A DNA stretch of 64,000 nucleotides from NCBI RefSeq assembly GCF_000377705.1, contig NZ_KB898623.1:774684-838683 (forward strand), written 5' to 3'. The number at the start of each line of letters is the position of its first letter. Position 1 is the first letter of the stretch. Below are positions 32,601 to 41,942 of this stretch, piece by piece. Origin of the DNA: Salsuginibacillus kocurii DSM 18087. Its GTDB lineage: Bacteria; Bacillota; Bacilli; Bacillales; Marinococcaceae. A program made the position numbers and the translations under genes. The notes beneath the pieces are model-generated. The model was not told the DNA's origin. It saw nothing but the letters and a program-made list of their open reading frames with translations, and made no database searches.

Positions 32601-33863
32601 CTAATGAGCTGTTTGCAGCAATCTCGTTTCTACCTCTCCATTAGAAGTAAAGGTTAAAGATTTTCGCTCCCCGATTGTATAAGTGACCCCCTCTTCCTCC
32701 ATCTCCTCTATCACAGCAGGGCTTACGAGCAAACGGTCCAGGTGAAGGGTATTTGGTATTTGGATCAATTTCAGGGTAGATTGGTTTTCCTCTGGTCCCA
32801 AGCTTCGAATAGCTGTTTCTATTGCTTCTTTTTCTGTTTCATAAATAAATGGAAGCATCGCTCTGCGTAGATACGTACTTGTTAGTGCATTCGTATACGT
32901 CACGTGACGGTCCATTTGGTCGGCAAGTCGTTGCGTAATAAAATCACCAAGTCCCACTCCTTGGGCGTTCCCAAACGATTCAGGTGATAAATCCAGTGTT
33001 ACAATTCGCGTGATTTCAGGGAGGGGCGGTTCAGGTACACCATCAATCCGCCATCTGCCAATAATGTTTGGGTCCATGCCTGTGCCACTGTAGTTTTTTC
33101 CCATCTCTTCAACGACTAAGATATCCATCGTGTCTATTGGCAGACGAGGCATCATTTCCTTGGATGCGTTTAATAATTCAGCTTCTTCTTCAAACCAGTG
33201 GTCGCGGGATACTGCTTTAATCTGCGCCGTTTTATCAAAAGCGTTTTCAACAATTCCAATACCCATAAGCGGGGGCGCTTTTTTTAAGCAGGTTTTACAG
33301 ACATCTATTATATTTTCTGCCATTTTTAATGAACCATGGCTATGCACGAAGGTGGCTCCGCGGATCTTTCCGAGGCCAATTGTGACCATCTTGCTCAAGC
33401 CGCTCTCTACCTTTCCGCGAAATGCTGTATGAGCCTTCACTCGATTCACCACAATGATTCCTTCTGCCTGAAACGCATGCTTATCCATATAAGCCGGAAC
33501 GCCATTTTCGGTGTAGCCGATTAATTCAACCTCCATAGAAGAACGAATCTCTGCGCCCATTGTGTTTTCTGTAACACCTAGATGATCTAGCACTTCTAGC
33601 TGCCCTTCTGCTGTTGCTCCGCCATGGCTGCCCATGGCCGGGACTAGGAAAGGTTTATAACCTGCTCCTTGCACAGTTTGAACGGTTTCTTTTAACAGTT
33701 CAGCAATAGCATGGATGCCTCTGCTTCCGGCTGTGATTGCAATTTCACTTCCAGCGGGCAGTTGATTTTGTTCGAGCTGTTTCTTTACTTCCTCTCGTAT
33801 TGCTGCTTTTTTATCTGGTAATGCTTCTTCAGGAAAGTTTTGATAGATCTCGATTAACTCCAT
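32601..33863 (-). CDS. LarA-type nickel-dependent hydroxyacid racemase/epimerase family protein
   Basis: A 420-aa protein of the lactate-racemase (LarA, DUF2088) superfamily, whose known members racemise or epimerise 2-hydroxy acids with a nickel-pincer cofactor. Family marks are AITAGSRGIHAIAELL, VPAMGSHGGATAEGQ, VNRVKAHTAFRGKVESGLSKM (His-145, Lys-158), TIGLGKIRGATFVHSHG (His-174/176) and the central EEMGKNYSGTGMDPNIIGR. The last differs from classical lactate racemase and suggests another substrate. Ribosome-binding site AAGGAGGTG lies 8 bases upstream. larC at the end of the same gene run supports cofactor dependence. Neighbouring genes encode split UxaA and an Asp/Glu-racemase-like protein. 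Exact substrate unknown. Confidence 0.85.
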   Translation of the reverse strand: MELIEIYQNFPEEALPDKKAAIREEVKKQLEQNQLPAGSEIAITAGSRGIHAIAELLKETVQTVQGAGYKPFLVPAMGSHGGATAEGQLEVLDHLGVTENTMGAEIRSSMEVELIGYTENGVPAYMDKHAFQAEGIIVVNRVKAHTAFRGKVESGLSKMVTIGLGKIRGATFVHSHGSLKMAENIIDVCKTCLKKAPPLMGIGIVENAFDKTAQIKAVSRDHWFEEEAELLNASKEMMPRLPIDTMDILVVEEMGKNYSGTGMDPNIIGRWRIDGVPEPPLPEITRIVTLDLSPESFGNAQGVGLGDFITQRLADQMDRHVTYTNALTSTYLRRAMLPFIYETEKEAIETAIRSLGPEENQSTLKLIQIPNTLHLDRLLVSPAVIEEMEEEGVTYTIGERKSLTFTSNGEVETRLLQTAH

Positions 33864-33870
33864 TTTCCTT

Positions 33871-34509
33871 TCACCTCCTTGAAAGAGTCTTCAAGCATTT
33901 CGTAACACTTGCTTGTGGAGCCGTTAATATATCGGTGTTTGGAAGGTGCAGCTGGTCAGCGACATGAGCCATGCTGTACTGAGATAAGACGATGGCTTCA
34001 TGATCTTCTGCAAGTTCTTGCATCAGATCTTTAATCTTACGGTCATGACGTGCTGGCTCTCCTTTCTGTAAAGCAGTCATAGCTGTGGTGTCTATTTTGA
34101 CTGTTACTTCTATGGATGGTGCTATTGCTTGTAAGTAAGACAACAAAGGAGGAGGTGTTTCTTCAACCGTAGCAATTAAGCCAATTTTTATATATCTGGA
34201 CGCTTCATCCATTACACCTTCATCCGAGCGAAATACTGGAGCATTGACGAACGGTTGAATATCGTCTCTTACCCCATTAAAGGCTGAACACGTCATTTGT
34301 ACAGCTTGCACATCAAGTGCATCAGCCTGTGTACAAAAAGATGCTAATCTTGATCGTATGAGAGGGGTGATTTGTTTCTCTTCCCTTAACAGCTGCAATA
34401 AACTGGTATCCATCATGTGAATCAGCTCAATTGATGGATCGGTTGTTAAAAATGCGCGGTCGATTGGAGCAAGAGAGGATTTAAGTGCATGGATACAGGC
34501 AATTCTCAT
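33871..34509 (-). CDS. Asp/Glu/hydantoin racemase-superfamily protein with one active-site cysteine
   Basis: A 212-aa protein of the aspartate/glutamate racemase fold. The first catalytic cysteine is present at residue 74 (AVQMTCSAFNGV). At the place of the second, the sequence reads IVLSQYSMAHVA, with no cysteine. True racemases need both. Single-cysteine relatives include arylmalonate decarboxylase; maleate isomerase is in the same superfamily. It may be a decarboxylase or isomerase rather than a racemase. Ribosome-binding site AAGGAGAAG lies upstream of the ATG. It is separated by 7 bp from the LarA-type gene and 18 bp from the carrier gene, so co-translated with both. Confidence 0.75.
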   Translation of the reverse strand: MRIACIHALKSSLAPIDRAFLTTDPSIELIHMMDTSLLQLLREEKQITPLIRSRLASFCTQADALDVQAVQMTCSAFNGVRDDIQPFVNAPVFRSDEGVMDEASRYIKIGLIATVEETPPPLLSYLQAIAPSIEVTVKIDTTAMTALQKGEPARHDRKIKDLMQELAEDHEAIVLSQYSMAHVADQLHLPNTDILTAPQASVTKCLKTLSRR

Positions 34510-34527
34510 TCTAGGCTTCTCCTTCTT

Positions 34528-35916
34528 TTAAAGAGTAAGAGCATTTATTCCAAAGATAAGAAACGATAATATTACGCTCGCAAGTAACACATAAGGAGCA
34601 TTCCACATCCCTATTTTTATTGGCGAACGACTAAGTAAATTTCCTAAGGTTAAGTTAAGTGCAGCAACGGGCGAAACCGCGGTCGAAAGCGACCATCCTG
34701 CTATTAAAGCCAACCCTAACGCTTCAATACTAATCGCTAAATCAGTTAATGAGATACTCGCCCCAATAAGGGAAACGGTTAATATTTGGTGAATTCCTAC
34801 CACCCCTAGAACCACAATAACTAGGATCGTAATGAAAATGACTAAAAAAGGTGACAAGCTATTTAAATATGTGAAAAAATCAGAAATCATGATTGAAACG
34901 TCTGTCATTTGAACCATTTGCGCAAAAAAGGCAGCAGCAATAAAGAGAATAGCTTCATTATGAATACGAGGTAATATATCGTCTTTATAGTGACCAAGTG
35001 ATTGGACAAACTCTTTCGTTCTTTTAATCAGCACAGCCCATAGCAGCGGATAAATGAAGGCAATCACACTAATTAAAATAATTAGGTTAATGTCAAACAT
35101 TCGCTCAAATATAAAAATCGAGGCAAACATACCAACAAAAACGATGAGTAGTTCAATCGCCTTCTTCCAAGAAGACGCTCCTTTGTCCTGTGGCTCTTTA
35201 GTCACCGCTGCTTCTACCTGAGGTAGTGGAATCTTGGCTTCTTTTGAAACTAATAGAATCGCTACTAACGTTCCACTTATCATTAGCAACAGGCCCCAGA
35301 AAATAAAGGGGAAGATAGGTAAATTAAGCATATTAAGTACGATTGCGACACCTGCAAAATAAGGAGACCAACACATAGCCAGTGAAAATCCTTGTGATAT
35401 GGCGCGCGTGTAGAATTTCGGATCTCTTTGAATGTCTTCCTTAAATAATTCAAACGAAATCCGAACAGAACCTAAGTTCATAAAGGTTGAAAGTGAACTC
35501 GTTAAAATCACGATATTAGAGAAAATTTTAAATGGCGTTTTCAAAAAGCGATGAACTAACCGAGACACATACTCTACATATCCACCATTTTGGAGGGGAT
35601 AAGCAAAAAGAGGTACTGAAACAAATAGTGCCACCAAAGGAAGGTTTTCAATCAGTCCAGCTTGCCAATAGGAAACGCTTAAATTTTGAGTGAAAAATAC
35701 AAGATGCCCTACGCTAAACAAAGCAATGGTCATGATCTTTGGAAAAAAGGCCATAAATGGTAATGAATAGAGGATCAGTATGACTGTTAACCCTACGAGC
35801 AGCTTATCAAGCGGCAGATTCATCACCGTTGATAGAATAAAAAGGACAGCCAATCCAAATAGCATCAACCCTCGTGAAATTGAGACCCGTTTTTCCCATT
35901 CTCCAGCTAAATTCAA
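34528..35916 (-). CDS. Multi-pass membrane carrier, probably an organic-anion permease
   Basis: A 462-aa membrane protein with about 12 hydrophobic segments in two halves separated by a charged loop (about 225-250, EAKIPLPQVEAAVTKEPQDKG). The repeated hairpin-like motifs SSLSTFMNLGSVRISFEL and STAVSPVAALNLTLGN look like the re-entrant loops of the ion-transporter superfamily. Start is a TTG (35916) with GAGGGG 7 bases upstream. I cannot assign a named family. It is followed by the racemase-like genes and preceded by a DASS-type carrier, so the island holds several possible uptake routes for its acid. Confidence 0.6.
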   Translation of the reverse strand: MNLAGEWEKRVSISRGLMLFGLAVLFILSTVMNLPLDKLLVGLTVILILYSLPFMAFFPKIMTIALFSVGHLVFFTQNLSVSYWQAGLIENLPLVALFVSVPLFAYPLQNGGYVEYVSRLVHRFLKTPFKIFSNIVILTSSLSTFMNLGSVRISFELFKEDIQRDPKFYTRAISQGFSLAMCWSPYFAGVAIVLNMLNLPIFPFIFWGLLLMISGTLVAILLVSKEAKIPLPQVEAAVTKEPQDKGASSWKKAIELLIVFVGMFASIFIFERMFDINLIILISVIAFIYPLLWAVLIKRTKEFVQSLGHYKDDILPRIHNEAILFIAAAFFAQMVQMTDVSIMISDFFTYLNSLSPFLVIFITILVIVVLGVVGIHQILTVSLIGASISLTDLAISIEALGLALIAGWSLSTAVSPVAALNLTLGNLLSRSPIKIGMWNAPYVLLASVILSFLIFGINALTL

Positions 35917-36004
35917 GATGCTTCCCCTCTTTTATTCCACTTTAGAAACACAGAATTTCTAAAGGATTAGAGTTTCAGAAAAATCATTGTTCGCTAGTAG
36001 GAAC

Positions 36005-37359
36005 TTAGGAAAGTGTTAAACCAAGTAGTGACCAATACGGCAATACTACAACGAGAACAAGCAGCAAATACGCTACTGTCATAAAAAGCCCTAATTTGAA
36101 AATATCAAACGTAGTTAAGCCGCTGTTGTTATAAACCATTACTAGCGGTGTAGACTGCGCTGGATAAAATTTGATCCCATCTACTATCATTGGAACAAGC
36201 AGGACAAGCGCATACTCATTCAGTTGGTACGTATCAGCTAATGACATAGCAATCGGCACAAGTAAAGTTATACTTACCGTAATGTTTGGGATGAGCATAT
36301 TTAATAGACCTAAGAAAAGTAAAATACTACCTACCACCAGCAGCAGCGAATGTTCTTGAGATACAAGTTGAGTAAACTTAAATGTTAAGGAAGCTAATAT
36401 CTCGTATTGTTCTAATACATTAATAAGAGAGAGCATGCTTCCAATAATCAAGATGTTCTTCCCAAGACTTGTAGCAAGTAAGGCCTTCCAGTTTACTGCT
36501 TTTGTAAATACTGTCAGAAACCCAAATGCCACCAGCAGAGGAACAGCAGGATCCAGACCATGAATACCATCTGTTACCCAAAGCAGTACTGTACAAGTTA
36601 TGATACCAATGATCCAATAATCCTCTTTTACAAATTCCGGTTTCTCCGTTAACTGTTCTTTCTCCAGAGCTGTAACTTGTTGCACCGTTGCTCGTGCTTT
36701 ATACATGAGAAGAAGGTAGCTCAACCCACATAGTAAAAAGATATAATACGGAACGGCCATCCAAATAAACCATTGCAGCCAACTTACATCTCTTAAATAA
36801 CCTGCTGTAATAATGGAAGTAAGCCCACCAGTTAAAATGGCAGAGGAAGCTAAAGGATTTAATACCCCCAAAGCAAGATAAGCGCGTTTCGTTTCTTCTT
36901 TTAAATCATAAAACTCAAGAAAAGAACGCACGAGCGGATATAAAGTTGCGTTTCTTGTAATAGCTGATGGCAGTATTATTGACAACGGAAGAAATGAAAG
37001 TGTGAGTACTGCCGGTAAAGGCCATTTTTTTTTACCATAAAGTATTTAAATAAACGGAGGAGTCCACTACCAATCGTTGAATGAGCTACAGCCAAGCCGA
37101 GCGCAGTGGCACCAATTAAAAATAGAATGACGGACGAACCAAAGCCTTCTACTACGAGATAGCTGTTTTCTTTAGGTAAATGAACAACTAATGAAATAAT
37201 AATAAACAATGAGGTATAAACGGGTGAAACAAACTCTACAGCAAAAAAGCATATGCCTGTAACGGCAAGTAATAAAATGGTCCATTCAAGCGGTAGAAAC
37301 CATCCAAAACTATTGATTACAGCAGCAAGGGAAATGAAAAGGATGAACCTCCTCCACAT
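36005..37359 (-). pseudogene. DASS/SLC13-type anion carrier, frameshifted at an A9 tract
   Basis: Two frames (36976-37359 and 36005-36985) are halves of one sodium:dicarboxylate-type carrier of about 450 aa. The first ends after FKYFMVKKNG with a nonsense tail. If one A is added to the run of nine (plus-strand T9 at 37025-37033), the reading continues KWPLPAVLTLSFLPLS into the second frame, which contains the family motifs LPSAITRNATLYPL, ALGVLNPLASSAILTGG, GLLNMLIPNITVSITLLVPIA and YPAQSTPLVM. This may be a true pseudogene, a sequencing error in a homopolymer, or a slippage/phase-variation switch. The rest of the sequence shows no further decay, which argues against an old pseudogene. Confidence 0.7.
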
Positions 37360-37361
37360 AA

Positions 37362-39071
37362 TTAAGACTTCTTGTTAGTCGCTTGATCTACTAAAAAGTC
37401 AAAATCACAACCCTTATCAGCTTGGAGAACATGCTCTTGATATAACTTTGTGTAGCCTCTTGCTGCTTTTGTTTGAGTTGGTTCTTTCCAGCTTTTCTTG
37501 CGGTCGTTCAATTCCTCTTCAGAAATGAGCAATTCAAGCTTTCGTTCGTTTACGTCCAAACTTATGCCATCACCGTTTTGCACAAGGGCAAGTGGTCCGC
37601 CAATCGCCGCTTCTGGAGCTACATGTAACACCACAGTGCCAAATGCTGTCCCACTCATTCTGCAATCAGAAATACGTACCATGTCACGCACACCTTGTTC
37701 TAACAACTTTTTTGGGAGTGGAAGCATCCCAGCCTCAGGCATGCCTGGAGCACCGACAGGACCAGTATTCTTTAAAACTAATACATCCTCTGCTGTTACA
37801 TCTAAATCAGGGTCGTTGATTTTAGCTTGCATATCTTCCGTAGATTCAAAGACTACAGCTCTTCCTTCATGTTTGAGCAACTCTTCAGAAGCTGCTTTCG
37901 GTTTAATCACTGCCCCATCAGGAGCCAAGTTACCTTTCAAAACCGCCAGCCCCTCACCTGCATGAAGCGGGTCGTCAACAGGCCGAATAATATGGCGATA
38001 TACGGGGGAGATGTTTACTTCTTTTAAATTTTCGCTGTGAGTTGCCCCCGTTACCGTTATTTCATTTACATGAAAATAGTCCGCTAGTTCTTTCATTACT
38101 GCTTTAGCTCCACCCGCTCGGTAAAACTCCTGCATTTGATATTCGCCGGCAGGGCGTAAATTAGCGATAAATGGAGTTTCTTTTCCAATTTCATCAAAAG
38201 TCTCAAGCGAGAGCGGAATCCCTAACCTGCCTGCAATAGCGATCAAATGTACGACTGCATTGGTTGACCCACCTACTGCCATCAACATCTTCACTGCATT
38301 TTCGATTGCTTTCTCCGTCATAATCTTGGAAGGGGTAAGATCTTGTTCGACAAGAGACACAATCTGTTTTCCCACTGCCTGAGCCTCAGCCAGTTTACGA
38401 TTGTCTGTAGCCGGGATAGCCGCTCCACCAGGGAGCATCATGCCCAGGGCTTCAGAAGCAACAGCCATCGTGCTCGCACTTCCCATAACCATGCAATGGC
38501 CGGCAGTAGGAGCAAGGGACTGGTTAATTTCTTCTAATTCCTCCTCATTGATTGTGCCGCTGCGATATTCCTGCCAAAAATGTCTGCAATCTGAACAAGC
38601 ACCCAGTGTCCGCCCTTCGTATTCCCCGTTTTCCATCGGACCTCCGGTAATCATAATGGCAGGGATATCCGCACTTGCAGCTCCCATCAATTGGGCAGGA
38701 GTCATTTTGTCACAGCCGCCAATTAAGACAACCCCGTCTAACGGCTGGGCCCGCACCATCTCTTCAGTATCCATAGCTGCTAAATTTCGATACAACATGG
38801 TTGTAGGGCTTGTGAAGCTCTCTCCAAGCGAAATGGTAGGGAACTCAAGTGGGATGCCTCCACTCATCAATACGCCTCTTTTGATCGAATCAACAATACG
38901 GTCAAAATGAGTATGACACCGATTCACTTCACTTTGCGTGTTACAAATGCCAATCACCGGCTTCTCCCAGTCTGATGCCTCGTGACCCATATGGCGGGCA
39001 AATGCCTTTCTCAAAAAATGACTGAAACCTTCATCACCATATGAAGCAACTTGTTTTCTCATTTTATTCAT
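37362..39071 (-). CDS. IlvD/Edd-family dehydratase (sugar/hydroxy acid type)
   Basis: Iron-sulfur dehydratase of 569 aa, removing water from a 2,3-dihydroxy acid to give a 2-keto acid. Motifs are GICNTQSEVNRCH, LIGGCDKMTPAQLMGA, GACSDCRHFWQEY, GHCMVMGSASTMAVASEALG, MAVGGSTNAVVHLIAIAGR and KNTGPVGAPGMPEAG with SDCRMSGTAFG. The cysteines in GGCDK, GACSDC and GHCM are candidate cluster ligands. The motif HCMVMGSASTMA and the divergence from biosynthetic IlvD point to the sugar-acid branch of the family. ATG at 39071 has GGGGAGGAG upstream; the earlier GTG at 39086 is part of that site. The start overlaps the stop of the MaoC gene by 8 bp. Confidence 0.88.
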   Translation of the reverse strand: MNKMRKQVASYGDEGFSHFLRKAFARHMGHEASDWEKPVIGICNTQSEVNRCHTHFDRIVDSIKRGVLMSGGIPLEFPTISLGESFTSPTTMLYRNLAAMDTEEMVRAQPLDGVVLIGGCDKMTPAQLMGAASADIPAIMITGGPMENGEYEGRTLGACSDCRHFWQEYRSGTINEEELEEINQSLAPTAGHCMVMGSASTMAVASEALGMMLPGGAAIPATDNRKLAEAQAVGKQIVSLVEQDLTPSKIMTEKAIENAVKMLMAVGGSTNAVVHLIAIAGRLGIPLSLETFDEIGKETPFIANLRPAGEYQMQEFYRAGGAKAVMKELADYFHVNEITVTGATHSENLKEVNISPVYRHIIRPVDDPLHAGEGLAVLKGNLAPDGAVIKPKAASEELLKHEGRAVVFESTEDMQAKINDPDLDVTAEDVLVLKNTGPVGAPGMPEAGMLPLPKKLLEQGVRDMVRISDCRMSGTAFGTVVLHVAPEAAIGGPLALVQNGDGISLDVNERKLELLISEEELNDRKKSWKEPTQTKAARGYTKLYQEHVLQADKGCDFDFLVDQATNKKS

Positions 39072-39477
39072 GGAACTCCTCCCCACTTTGAAACGTAGTA
39101 AATACTACTTCACCTTCAGTAACAACCGTCCCATCTTTCTTTACCACGTTTACTTGATAGGTTAATGGAAGTGCTTTCTCTAGTTTCTTCCATTGAATAG
39201 TTAATGCTTCGTTTAAGTACACCTTTGCTAAAAATTTCGTCTGAAATGATTGGATAAAGTATCCACTTTTTAAAAGCGAAAGAAAAGGACGATACATATA
39301 TCCCATCGTCAAAAGGCCATGAACAATAACTCCAGGAAGACCATGTGCTTTAGCGGTTTCTGGATCAATATGAATCTTGTTTAAATCACCTGAGGCATAT
39401 GCATACTCTCGCACTTGCTCCATTGAAAATGGTTCAATCATATAGCTGCCTTCTGCTGGAATGAGCTGTTCTGTCAT
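39064..39477 (-). CDS. MaoC-family enoyl-CoA hydratase (hydratase-2 half)
   Basis: A 137-aa hotdog protein with the hydratase-2 motif YAYASGDLNKIHIDPETAKAHGLPG...VHGLLTMG, in which Asp and His are catalytic. With the protein encoded just upstream (39474-39902) it makes the two halves of a double-hotdog hydratase. Such pairs hydrate enoyl-CoAs, including mesaconyl- and itaconyl-CoA in known pathways. It overlaps the upstream gene by 4 bp (ATGA) and the IlvD-type gene by 8 bp, so the three are translationally coupled. Confidence 0.88.
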   Translation of the reverse strand: MTEQLIPAEGSYMIEPFSMEQVREYAYASGDLNKIHIDPETAKAHGLPGVIVHGLLTMGYMYRPFLSLLKSGYFIQSFQTKFLAKVYLNEALTIQWKKLEKALPLTYQVNVVKKDGTVVTEGEVVFTTFQSGEEFHE

Positions 39478-39902
39478 TGGACCCCCCCTCTAGCTGCTAC
39501 ATGTTCTGGAACGATTAATGTCCGCTTTGAAATAAAACGAGGCTCTTTGTTTTCATCTAACCCTCTCTGTTCCACATACAAAAACGTCATGTTCCCGCTT
39601 TTTCCTGTTTTTCGTTTCACATCTGTCAGCTGTTGATAACATGTTAGTACGTCGCCAATGCGAAGCGGCGCATCGTATTGATAACTTTGTTCCGCATGGA
39701 TTAAGCCTGAACTTGGCCACTTCATACGAGGAACCTCACCATAATTAAATGTACGCGGAAAAGTAGGGAGTTGACGTAATATATGATGTTCGTTTCGGTC
39801 GCCTTGTAAGCCTAAAGCTTGAGCAAAAGCCACTACCTTTTCTGCTTCGATAACATTTACAGTGGGGGTTGAGGAAAGGCCAATAAAATCTTCCCACTTC
39901 AT
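39474..39902 (-). CDS. MaoC N-terminal (FAS1-like) hydratase subunit
   Basis: A 142-aa hotdog protein of the 'MaoC N-terminal/FAS1-like dehydratase' family, the non-catalytic partner of hydratase-2. Features are PRTFNYGEVPRMKWPSSGLIHAEQSYQYDAPLRIGDVL and VKRKTGKSGNMTFLYVEQ. ATG at 39902 has AAGGTG at proper distance. Coupled to the catalytic subunit by a 4-bp overlap. It lies 73 bp downstream of the GntR regulator gene and is likely in the same transcript. Confidence 0.82.
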   Translation of the reverse strand: MKWEDFIGLSSTPTVNVIEAEKVVAFAQALGLQGDRNEHHILRQLPTFPRTFNYGEVPRMKWPSSGLIHAEQSYQYDAPLRIGDVLTCYQQLTDVKRKTGKSGNMTFLYVEQRGLDENKEPRFISKRTLIVPEHVAARGGVQ

Positions 39903-39975
39903 CTCATCACACCTTGATCACTGACTTTTTCTCGCTCAAAACAATCTATCTTCTGTTCTCTTAAGACCAAGCCGG

Positions 39976-40659
39976 CTATACTTTGGATTTTTTATGATCT
40001 TTCATACTAGAAATCAAACTGCTTTTATTTCGTTCAATGTGGAATTCGGTAACCGTTTTAATCACGTTCATGTTTCCTGCCTTTAAGGCCTCAAAAATTT
40101 GCCGGTGTTCTTGTTTCGCTTTCTCATGATGATCTTTTAAAAGCATAGGACTGGCAATCGGCAAGAAACCGGTCCAGAGGAGCTCCAGGTTTTGCTTTAC
40201 TCTTCGCCACGGGCATTTTTCAATCATTTTCTTATGATAGGCTTTATTCAGTTTTGAGTAATAGTCTATGTTGTCATCAACTAATTGTACGTTTTCCATT
40301 TCTTCTAAAATATCTCCAAGTTCCAAGAAATCATTTTGAGTAAAAAAGGGATAGGCTTTTTCCACCGCTAACGTTTCGTGCATCGAACGCAAGGTGTAAA
40401 TTTCTTCAATGTCGTCGATCGTGATAGGATAAGCCACTGCTCCTTTGCGTGGTTCATTCTTCACTAAGCCTTCTAATTCCAAACGCTTTAAGGCTTCTCG
40501 GATCGGCATCCGGCTAACCCCTAGCTGGTTGGCCACACTTTCTTGGACAATACGCTCTCCCCGCTCATAGTCTCCAAGTAAAATTGATTTGCGAATTGAA
40601 TCTGCGACATGATCTTCAATGGTTCGTTTATCTTCTTCCGATAAAGGCTCATATCTCAT
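39976..40659 (-). CDS. GntR/FCD-family transcriptional regulator (island regulator 1)
   Basis: A 227-aa DNA-binding protein. The GntR winged helix is at about 10-80 (GERIVQESVANQLGVSRMPIREALKRLELEGLV) and the FCD ligand-binding domain at about 90-215, with the metal-site pattern D/H..H (YSKLNKAYHKKMIEKCPW, FHIERN). FCD regulators usually respond to organic acids such as lactate, gluconate or acyl-CoA. It sits between the TRAP transporter genes and the MaoC pair in the same direction, so it probably controls the run in which it lies. Candidate palindromic sites are noted at 44143 and 47851. ATG has AAGGAGGGAGG upstream. Confidence 0.88.
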   Translation of the reverse strand: MRYEPLSEEDKRTIEDHVADSIRKSILLGDYERGERIVQESVANQLGVSRMPIREALKRLELEGLVKNEPRKGAVAYPITIDDIEEIYTLRSMHETLAVEKAYPFFTQNDFLELGDILEEMENVQLVDDNIDYYSKLNKAYHKKMIEKCPWRRVKQNLELLWTGFLPIASPMLLKDHHEKAKQEHRQIFEALKAGNMNVIKTVTEFHIERNKSSLISSMKDHKKSKV

Positions 40660-40696
40660 CTTCCTCCCTCCTTAGTCAATCCTGTATAAACTGGAC

Positions 40697-40719
40697 TAGG
40701 GCTACATAGATTCTGTAGC
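40697..40719. terminator. Hairpin between TAXI and GntR genes
   Basis: GGGCTACA (40697-40704) pairs with TGTAGCCC (40712-40719). No T-run follows, so it is more likely an attenuating or RNA-stabilising hairpin that separates transporter from regulator expression. Confidence 0.5.
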
Positions 40720-40737
40720 CCACGGTCTTTAAACACG

Positions 40738-41832
40738 TTAATCAAGTAGACCTTGTTCTTCATAATACTCTTCTGCTCCAGGATGTAGAGGGATGTCTCC
40801 AGCACCTTCTTGGAAGTTTTCTACCTCAAATTGTTCAAATGTTTCATGCTGGCCGTGCAGGTCCTCGATGTTTTCCCACAAGGATTCGACGAGATCATAC
40901 GCTACATCATCAGGCAGAGAAGCATCCGCTACTAGGAAATTCTGCAGGGCGGTTGTATGCACATCTTCTTCTTGCCCTTCATAAGAACCTGCTGGAATCG
41001 TTTCTTCGATATAAAAGTCGTATTCTCCGACCATTGCATCGATCTGTTCATCATCAATGCTCGTTAAAACTCCATCAGCCGTGCTTATCATTTCACTAAC
41101 GGCTGAAGTAGGAATACCGGCATTAATATTAGCTCCATCTACCTGATTGTTCCGCATGAGATCAGTTGCTTCGGGGAAATCGCCAAAATGCGTTTCCATA
41201 TCATCAAATGTTAAATCATATGCATCTAAAATTTGTTGGGAAGCAATTTCTGTACCGCTCCCTGTTGCCCCAGGCGCAAAATCCTGTCCTTCTAAGTCAG
41301 CAATTGAGTCTAGGTCTGCCCCTTCACGTAAAACGACATGGTTGTAATTTGGATAAATCCCTCCCAAAATACGAACGTCTTCATATGCTTCACCTTCAAA
41401 CCCTGCTTCTCCGTTATAAGCTTCTTCCAATATATTACCCATAACAAAGCCAACATCAGCTTCACCATCTGACATAAAGATCATATTTTGAACACTTCCA
41501 TTTGATGATTGGGAAGAGGATGAAACGCCATCTACTTGATTACTCCAAAAATCAGCCAGACTTGCTCCCAATGGATAGTAAAGTCCCGTTTCACTAGCAG
41601 TTACGACATCTACGTGAAAATCATCTTCATCTCCTTCTTCATCCAACCCATCAAGGCCATCTCCACCAGCGGCTTCATCGCCCCCTTCTTCTACTTCACC
41701 ATTCTCCTCCCCTTCAGTATCGGCATCGGCATCTGTGCCTTCATCTGCTCCATCTCCACAAGCTGTTAACAAACTTAAACCTAAAAACCCTGCAACTACT
41801 GGATACAAAGTGTTTCTCCGCATTTTTTTCAA
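40738..41832 (-). CDS. TAXI-family TRAP transporter solute-binding lipoprotein
   Basis: A 364-aa extracellular receptor of a TRAP transporter. The lipobox LLTAC places the lipid at Cys-25. A very acidic spacer (about 26-70) precedes the TAXI binding domain (about 72-360; TASETGLYYPLGASLADFW, GSVQNMIFMSDGEADVGFV, ALQNFLVADASLPDDVAY). Translation probably begins at the TTG (41832) with GAGAGG close upstream; the ATG three codons later is the alternative. Together with the fused permease encoded upstream it forms a sodium-driven uptake system for a carboxylate. The acidic spacer is in line with the other exported proteins of the window. Confidence 0.9.
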   Translation of the reverse strand: MKKMRRNTLYPVVAGFLGLSLLTACGDGADEGTDADADTEGEENGEVEEGGDEAAGGDGLDGLDEEGDEDDFHVDVVTASETGLYYPLGASLADFWSNQVDGVSSSSQSSNGSVQNMIFMSDGEADVGFVMGNILEEAYNGEAGFEGEAYEDVRILGGIYPNYNHVVLREGADLDSIADLEGQDFAPGATGSGTEIASQQILDAYDLTFDDMETHFGDFPEATDLMRNNQVDGANINAGIPTSAVSEMISTADGVLTSIDDEQIDAMVGEYDFYIEETIPAGSYEGQEEDVHTTALQNFLVADASLPDDVAYDLVESLWENIEDLHGQHETFEQFEVENFQEGAGDIPLHPGAEEYYEEQGLLD

Positions 41833-41942
41833 TTTTCCTCTCTCCTTTTATATAGAATATGGAACCAATTAACCCTTTAGCGGTTTGCAAGAACTTGGAG
41901 CGTGCAACCCCATTCACCACCTCCCTTACCACTTGATACTTT

